Shown piece after piece: positions 55,777-64,000 of a stretch of DNA of 64,000 nucleotides. Position 1 is the first letter of the stretch. Every line of letters begins with the position of its first letter. The stretch is from positions 868,001 to 932,000 of the forward strand of contig NZ_JAPEPJ010000002.1 of the NCBI RefSeq assembly GCF_026340255.1, read 5' to 3'. The stretch is from Streptomyces sp. NBC_01408. GTDB lineage: Bacteria; Actinomycetota; Actinomycetes; Streptomycetales; Streptomycetaceae. Below the pieces are notes generated by a model that saw nothing but the letters and a program-made list of their open reading frames with translations, had not been told where the DNA came from and made no database searches. The position numbers and the translations under genes are program-made.

Positions 55777-56802
55777 ATGACGCCGTACGCGAAGGACCAG
55801 GACGCGCCCAGCGTCTCCGCAGTGCTCGGCCGCACCCTGGCCGCGGTGGATCCCCTCTTGCGGACGGCGGTGCGTTCGCTGCCCGGCGGCGTACGCGCGG
55901 TGGCCGAGTACCACCTGGGCTGGCGCGACCGCACCGGGGCCCCGGCCGCCTCCCGGCCGGGCAAGGCGATCCGGCCTGCCCTGGTACTGGCCGCCGCGCG
56001 GGCGGTCGGCGGGCGCGAGGAGGACGCGTTCGCGGCGGCCGCCGCCACCGAACTCGTCCACAACTTCACGCTGTTGCACGACGACGTGATCGACCGGGAT
56101 CCGCTGCGCCGGCACCGGGCCACGGCCTGGACGGTGTTCGGCAGCGCCGAGGCGATCGTCGCGGGCGACGCCATGGCCGCGCTCGCGGTCCGCCTGGTGG
56201 CCGACCGGCCCGAGGCGGTGACCCGACTGTCGGACTGTGTGGTCGAGCTGTGCGAGGGCCAGTACGAGGACTGCTCCTTCGAAAGGCGTACGGCGGTCGG
56301 CCTCGGCGAGGCCATGGCCATGGCGGAGGCCAAGACCGGGGCCCTGCTGGGCACCGCCTGCGCCCTCGGCGGGCTCTACGGGGGCGCTCCCCCGCCGGTC
56401 ACCGCCGCGCTGGATGCCTTCGGCCGGGGCATCGGCATCAGCTTCCAGCTGATCGACGACCTGCTCGGCATCTGGGGGGACCCGGAGATCACCGGAAAGC
56501 CGGTGGGCGCCGACCTCGCGGCGCGCAAGAAGTCCATGCCGGTGGTCGCCGCCCTGGTGTCGGACACCGGCGCGGCCGCCGAACTCGCCGCCCTGTACGC
56601 CGGTTCCGCTCCGCTCGGCCCGGCCGGGATCGCCCGCGCCACCGAGCTCGTCGAGCAGGCCGGCGGGCGCGACTGGGCGCGGCGGGAGGCCTCCGTACGG
56701 GCCGTGGCGGCGCTGGACCGCCTGGCCGGGGCCGTCCCCGATCCGGCCGCCACCGCCGAGCTGGTGGCGTTGTGCGAGCTGATCACCCGCCGGAAGCACT
56801 GA
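55777..56802 (+). CDS. Polyprenyl diphosphate synthase, module 2
   Basis: 341-residue trans-prenyl diphosphate synthase. First aspartate-rich motif LLHDDVIDRD, second motif LIDDLLGIWGD, and the KAIRP substrate site; all catalytic residues present. It makes GPP, FPP or longer chains; product length is not readable. GGAGGAGG precedes ATG 55777. Upstream of a family 2B encapsulin gene and a sesquiterpene-cyclase-like gene in one direction, so it probably supplies their substrate. Confidence 0.92.
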   Translation: MTPYAKDQDAPSVSAVLGRTLAAVDPLLRTAVRSLPGGVRAVAEYHLGWRDRTGAPAASRPGKAIRPALVLAAARAVGGREEDAFAAAAATELVHNFTLLHDDVIDRDPLRRHRATAWTVFGSAEAIVAGDAMAALAVRLVADRPEAVTRLSDCVVELCEGQYEDCSFERRTAVGLGEAMAMAEAKTGALLGTACALGGLYGGAPPPVTAALDAFGRGIGISFQLIDDLLGIWGDPEITGKPVGADLAARKKSMPVVAALVSDTGAAAELAALYAGSAPLGPAGIARATELVEQAGGRDWARREASVRAVAALDRLAGAVPDPAATAELVALCELITRRKH

Positions 56803-56913
56803 CGGGTGGGACCGGCGATCCTCGCCGCACCAGGGAGTGTCCCGCCGATCAGGCCGGGCCCGCCGGAGCGACACGACACCGCCCAGGAAGACTGACCGAG
56901 AGGAATACCTGTC

Positions 56914-60694
<3,781 letters not shown>

Positions 60695-60764
60695 TCATCG
60701 TCACGCGGCCGAACGATCCCTGTTGCCGCGCTTGGTCACGTATGCAATGGGGGGCATCGTGCCG

Positions 60765-61226
60765 ATGAGGGATTCGGGATCGACCGGATCACTGCCCGCC
60801 ACGTCCGCCGAGCTGTCCCGGCTGCTCACCGCCGTCCGGCGGGGGCGGGTGCTCAGCGTGACGGGGGGCTTCCGCGAGCCGCGCAGCCTGCTCGTGCGGG
60901 AGATCGCGCGGCGCCTCTCGTCCAATTTCTACGACGGGTCGGCCGTCGTCGCCATGGATCCCGTCCACGGCGTCTACGGGGTCCGCGAACTGACGGCGGA
61001 GCTGGGCTGCGTACCGGGGACGCGCCTGCCGCCGTGCGGGACGGCGAACGCCGCCTCGTGGCTGGCCGAACGGGACATGCTGCTCGTCCTGGACGGCACC
61101 GAGCAGCTCGGCCCGGACGCCCGGGCCTGGCTGTGGAGGCTGCTGGCCGTGGCCCCCGGGCTGCGCATCCTCGCCGCCGGCCGATTACCGCTGGCCTTCG
61201 AACAGGAACGGGTTCACCGCCTCTGA
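60765..61226 (+). CDS. Degenerate P-loop ATPase-like protein
   Basis: About 153 residues resembling the first part of the nucleotide-binding domain of AfsR/LuxR-type regulators: a Walker-A-like turn (GRVLSVTGGFREPRS, without the GK[ST]), Walker B LLVLDGTEQLGPDARAWL, and the sensor strand LRILAAGRLPL. Truncated and without the lysine, so probably not a working ATPase. Start uncertain (60747, 60759 or 60765). Immediately downstream of the cyclase gene. Confidence 0.6.
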   Translation: MRDSGSTGSLPATSAELSRLLTAVRRGRVLSVTGGFREPRSLLVREIARRLSSNFYDGSAVVAMDPVHGVYGVRELTAELGCVPGTRLPPCGTANAASWLAERDMLLVLDGTEQLGPDARAWLWRLLAVAPGLRILAAGRLPLAFEQERVHRL

Positions 61227-61258
61227 TCCACCGGGCACCCCCTAGCCCCGGGAACGGG

Positions 61259-61293
61259 TCCGCCCCGGCGGGCACGGGGCCTGCCGGGGCGGA
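61259..61293. terminator. Terminator between convergent genes
   Basis: Perfect 11-bp stem TCCGCCCCGGC (61259-61269) / GCCGGGGCGGA (61283-61293) between the P-loop gene and icd, serving both strands. Confidence 0.75.
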
Positions 61294-61319
61294 TCACGTC
61301 ACGCGGGTGCTGCCTGGGG

Positions 61320-63823
<2,504 letters not shown>

Positions 63824-64000
63824 TCACCCGATGTGGAAGGGGTCTCCGTAGACCTTCCAGTCGAGCGGCGTGTTCAGGTTCAGGTTGCCCTTGCGCAGGA
63901 AGACCCGCTGCGCGGTGTCCACGCGGCTGGTGTCGCTGTGCGCCTCCTCCTGCTTCATCGCCCAGACGCGTGCGTCGAGGAAGGCGTTGAGGTAGGCGGT
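63824..64000 (-). CDS. GH46 chitosanase, C-terminal part
   Basis: The frame is open from the window edge to a stop at 63824-63826: 58 residues ending YGDPFHIG. The segment MKQEEAHSDTSRVDTAQRVF and the WKVYGDPF end are characteristic of Streptomyces family 46 chitosanases, secreted enzymes that cleave chitosan. The catalytic N-terminal part lies outside the window. Confidence 0.88.
   Translation of the reverse strand, partial: TAYLNAFLDARVWAMKQEEAHSDTSRVDTAQRVFLRKGNLNLNTPLDWKVYGDPFHIG

Overview
The window is high-GC actinobacterial DNA, almost certainly from Streptomyces or a close relative. The evidence is the codon bias, dense operons with 4-base ATGA/GTGA stop/start overlaps, GTG starts, a 2-methylisoborneol (2-MIB) cassette, a geosmin-synthase-family gene, kdp genes and a GH46 chitosanase. 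No replication origin, CRISPR array or intact mobile element was seen.

Region by region. 1-3.3 kb: a minus-strand operon of two cytochromes P450 flanking a cupin; one P450 is membrane-anchored. 3.7-8.3 kb: a TetR regulator divergent from an ABC exporter pair, with two copies of one palindromic operator between them and a relic of an iron regulator (DtxR/IdeR) wedged between the two ABC genes. 8.4-9.9 kb: a membrane-fused spermidine-synthase-like protein. 10-36.7 kb: a potassium-homeostasis island. It holds two APC-superfamily permeases (one KimA-like), an orphan kdpB, a complete kdpFABC-ED set, a second split kdpE/kdpD pair, three kdpF micro-genes, a KdpD-like DUF4118 protein without a kinase, an SDR, a ribosomal protein bL37-like micro-gene, a GNAT gene and a type-VII-like trio. 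At least ten promoters or intergenic regions in the island carry the same 11-bp-phased direct repeat, (A/G)TCAG-N6-GTCAA, best read as the box of an OmpR-family regulator such as KdpE. Two of them sit a fixed distance upstream of near-identical leader ORFs of 26 and 27 codons.

36.8-42.2 kb: a three-gene membrane operon, a decayed IS5-type transposase, a SnoaL-like gene, a LysR regulator, and a decayed tyrosine integrase beside tRNA-Pro(GGG), which marks an old integration site. 42.3-50.1 kb: DUF309, VOC, lutCBA lactate oxidation, cobF, a class V aminotransferase and a GH71-like secreted glycosidase.

50.2-60.7 kb is the most interesting locus. Two family 2B encapsulin shell genes (the cyclic-nucleotide-binding-domain type; EshA is the Streptomyces example) each sit with a terpene-odorant module: shell + GPP methyltransferase + 2-MIB synthase, and polyprenyl diphosphate synthase + shell + a divergent two-domain geosmin-synthase-family cyclase. 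A single helix-turn-helix/TPR-type regulator lies between the modules. A bipartite motif, GTTGAA-N11-GTTGAA, occurs three times: twice, in opposite orientations, in the shell/2-MIB-synthase divergent promoter, and once just upstream of the regulator. This suggests one regulatory circuit controlling compartmentalised terpene synthesis. The right end carries a degenerate P-loop protein, monomeric isocitrate dehydrogenase and the 3' end of a chitosanase gene.
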